Below, one piece after another: positions 6,338 through 8,118 of a stretch of DNA of 8,118 bases; position 1 is the stretch's first letter, and each line of letters starts with the position of its first letter. The stretch covers positions 1-8,118 of the forward strand of contig CANHLV010000065.1 of NCBI GenBank assembly GCA_947461495.1, read 5' to 3'. Under the pieces are notes generated by a model, which saw nothing but the letters and a program-made list of their open reading frames with translations, did not search any database and was not told the origin of the DNA. This DNA is from Chitinophagaceae bacterium (lineage in GTDB: Bacteria; Bacteroidota; Bacteroidia; Chitinophagales; Chitinophagaceae). The translations under genes and the position numbers were made by a program.

Positions 6338-7618
6338 ATGAGCCCTTTAGAACATAACGACAATTTTGAAAAATTTCTCAGAGAGGCAACCGCAAATTTT
6401 AAAATGAGGCCTTCTGTAAACGTATGGAATAGCGTTTACAATAACATTCATCCTTCAAAAAAATCACCTTCCTTAGCAGCCCTTCTTGTTTTCATTATTT
6501 CCTTTTTTATTATCAATCATAATAACTCGGATGTTTTTCAACAAAGCTATTTAACTGAAAATAAAACATCGATTCAAAAACATAACAATCAACCAATTGC
6601 CTATTCAACAAAAGTTGAAACTAATACTGCTTACAAAAAGAAAGGCTTAATACAAGTAGCAGCTAAAAACAAAACGAAAGAAGAAATTAATACCAATCTA
6701 AACAATATTGAATCCGCCCCTGCTGTAATTGAAAATTATACACCAATTGATTTTTCTGATAAATTTTCTCTACCTCAAACTGCTGCTTTAAGTATAGATC
6801 ATCAAGTAAATCAACTGATATCAGGAACAGAGAATAAGAATAATGCCACAACTCATAAGCCTATTTGCATTTCTGTAAAAAATAACAACGAGAGTGAATT
6901 GTCTTATCAGCTTTATGCTACTTCTTCTGTTGGTTACAGCAATAGTTATAGAAATACTGAATCTGAAATTTCAAATTCTTCATCAAATCATCTTCAAAAC
7001 GTAAATGATTTGAGTAAAAATTTGAGGTATAAGCCTGAATATAATCTTGAAGCTGGTGGTGCTTTTCTCGTAAATGTAACCTCTTCTTTACGATTAAAAG
7101 CAGGAATGCAGTTAAATTATACAAACTATAAGCTTACAAATGAAGAAGGTGTTACTGATGATTTAAATAACGAGACCAATAGCACTATGGTTAACTCATC
7201 TTTGCAAAGCAACGAAATTCAAATACTAAATCCGGAATTGAATTCGGAATTTAAAAAATACAACAGCAGTACTTATCAGATTTCAATTCCATTTGGTACC
7301 GAATTGGAGCTAATCGGAAACCATCAATTGAAATGGATTGCAGGTGCTACCATTCAACCGAGCTATCTTGTAGGCGGTTATCCCGGTCAAAATACGAATG
7401 AGATGAAAACTTATTTCCAAGATGGAACTAGCTTTCGTAAATGGAATGTTAACACTAGTTTTGAAACATTTTTAAGTTTCAAGCTGTCCAATGGTTCAAG
7501 AATAAATGCAGGTCCGCAATTTAGATACCAACTATTTTCTTCTTATGATAGCAAATACTTGTACAATGAAAAACAATACAATATTGGTTTGAAATTGGGT
7601 ATCTCAAGAAATTTTTAA
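6338..7618 (+). CDS. Single-span protein with anti-sigma-like N-terminus and beta-barrel-like C-terminal half
   Basis: A 426-aa protein. I recognise its layout but not a named function. Residues 1-44 are hydrophilic and partly helical (DNFEKFLREATANFKMRPSV at 8-27, then NVWNSVYNNI), lack a signal peptide, and resemble the cytosolic end of membrane anti-sigma factors. Residues 45-60 (SLAALLVFIISFFIIN) form one transmembrane span preceded by KK, predicting N-in. About 62-230 is a low-complexity Asn/Ser/Thr/Lys-rich linker. About 232-426 shows alternating amphipathic strands (NLEAGGAFLVNVTSSLRLKA, YQISIPFGTELELI, LKWIAGATIQPSYLVGGYPG, INAGPQFRYQLFSS, YNIGLKLGISRNF) and ends in Phe, as outer-membrane barrels do. 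It is probably co-transcribed with the sigma gene (27-bp gap), which makes it the best candidate for its membrane-bound regulator. Alternatively it is an outer-membrane-type protein with an uncleaved anchor. Both roles are inferred. Confidence 0.8.
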   Translation: MSPLEHNDNFEKFLREATANFKMRPSVNVWNSVYNNIHPSKKSPSLAALLVFIISFFIINHNNSDVFQQSYLTENKTSIQKHNNQPIAYSTKVETNTAYKKKGLIQVAAKNKTKEEINTNLNNIESAPAVIENYTPIDFSDKFSLPQTAALSIDHQVNQLISGTENKNNATTHKPICISVKNNNESELSYQLYATSSVGYSNSYRNTESEISNSSSNHLQNVNDLSKNLRYKPEYNLEAGGAFLVNVTSSLRLKAGMQLNYTNYKLTNEEGVTDDLNNETNSTMVNSSLQSNEIQILNPELNSEFKKYNSSTYQISIPFGTELELIGNHQLKWIAGATIQPSYLVGGYPGQNTNEMKTYFQDGTSFRKWNVNTSFETFLSFKLSNGSRINAGPQFRYQLFSSYDSKYLYNEKQYNIGLKLGISRNF

Positions 7619-7689
7619 AACAATCGAAACATATTTTTCAACATTTATTTTATTAAGTTGTTTTTAAATTCCTATTCAAAATATTAGAG

Positions 7690-8118
7690 ATGAGAATTAG
7701 TTTGTTGATTTTGTGTTTAATGTTATTTATTTCCTGTCATCAAGAAAGCAATACTGCCGTTGAAAATACAGCGTTAAATAATGAAGATACATCTACCGAA
7801 GCGCCTAGTTTTTTTCCTTTAGGGAATTTTATCAAAGGACAAATTGTTGATATTAAAAACAGTGGCATCAACCCAATTAAAATTTCATCAGTCAATAACC
7901 TACTTGATACCTCATGGGTAAATGTAGAAGCATTTGAAAAAGTGTTTGGAGAATTTTACACACCATTTATTGATTCTACATCTTTCCAACCTTATTTTAA
8001 GGAGAATAAGTTTTTTGACCAAACATTAAATGCGATAACACTAACTTACACTTCAACTGGCAAAGTTCCTGACAGCATAACATGGCAATACTGGAATATT
8101 TACATAGAACCCGAAACC
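7690..8118 (+). CDS. Putative lipoprotein, 3' end cut by window edge
   Basis: An open frame from ATG at 7690 to the window edge, 143 codons, no stop. Residues 1-16 are a lipoprotein signal: MRISLLILCLMLF followed by the lipobox ISC with Cys16 as the acylated residue, then HQESNTAVEN, an acidic flexible spacer. No Asp follows Cys, so outer-membrane sorting is possible. The mature part (FFPLGNFIKGQIVDIKNSG, WVNVEAFEKVFGEFYTPFID, FFDQTLNAITLTYTSTG, DSITWQYWNIYIEPE) looks like alternating strands and short helices with no catalytic motif I recognise. It starts 71 bp after the preceding gene on the same strand, with no strong terminator between, and is likely the third gene of the sigma-factor unit. 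Its composition matches uncharacterised Chitinophagaceae lipoproteins, as far as I recall. Function unknown. Confidence 0.85.
   Translation, partial: MRISLLILCLMLFISCHQESNTAVENTALNNEDTSTEAPSFFPLGNFIKGQIVDIKNSGINPIKISSVNNLLDTSWVNVEAFEKVFGEFYTPFIDSTSFQPYFKENKFFDQTLNAITLTYTSTGKVPDSITWQYWNIYIEPET

Noticed and set aside
6918..7124. Minus-strand 68-codon open frame
   Set aside because: It is antisense to the 426-aa protein in AT-rich sequence, with no family features.
7614..7668. TTTAAAACAA / TTGTTTTTAAA repeat after the 426-aa gene
   Set aside because: It has a bulge, is A/T-rich and includes the stop codon. It is not strong enough to claim a terminator inside the likely operon.

Overview
The window is AT-rich DNA whose genes point to a member of the Bacteroidota, most likely near the Chitinophagaceae/Sphingobacteriia. 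The evidence is a Bacteroidota-type DUF4783 protein, a single-haem 'haem-binding domain' protein, an ECF sigma factor followed by a single-span beta-rich protein, and TAnnTTTG elements just upstream of start codons with no clear Shine-Dalgarno sequences. Taxonomy is inferred from gene families and sequence style; no rRNA is present.

Left half (1-3335), all on the minus strand and read right to left: a DUF4783 exported protein (ends 2955), a strand-specific terminator (2881-2922), nadC (quinolinate phosphoribosyltransferase, NAD synthesis), a SUI1/eIF1-like translation factor 12 bp behind it, apaG, and a membrane fatty-acid desaturase that runs off the left edge. nadC and SUI1 are probably one transcript. 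apaG and the desaturase may be another.

Centre (3336-5646): a roughly 170-bp divergent intergenic region with interlocked inverted repeats, then gpmI (cofactor-independent phosphoglycerate mutase, glycolysis) on the plus strand. A long A/T-only inverted repeat follows, then a small membrane-anchored CxxCH haem-binding protein.

Right part (5647-8118), plus strand: a palindrome-rich leader, an ECF sigma factor, a 426-aa protein with a short cytoplasmic-type N-terminus, one membrane span and a beta-strand-rich C-terminal half, and a lipoprotein truncated by the right edge. Together these look like a sigma factor/membrane regulator/surface lipoprotein module. This is the only part of the window that may be a poorly described system; the rest is housekeeping. 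I see no mobile elements, CRISPR arrays, tRNAs or rRNAs.
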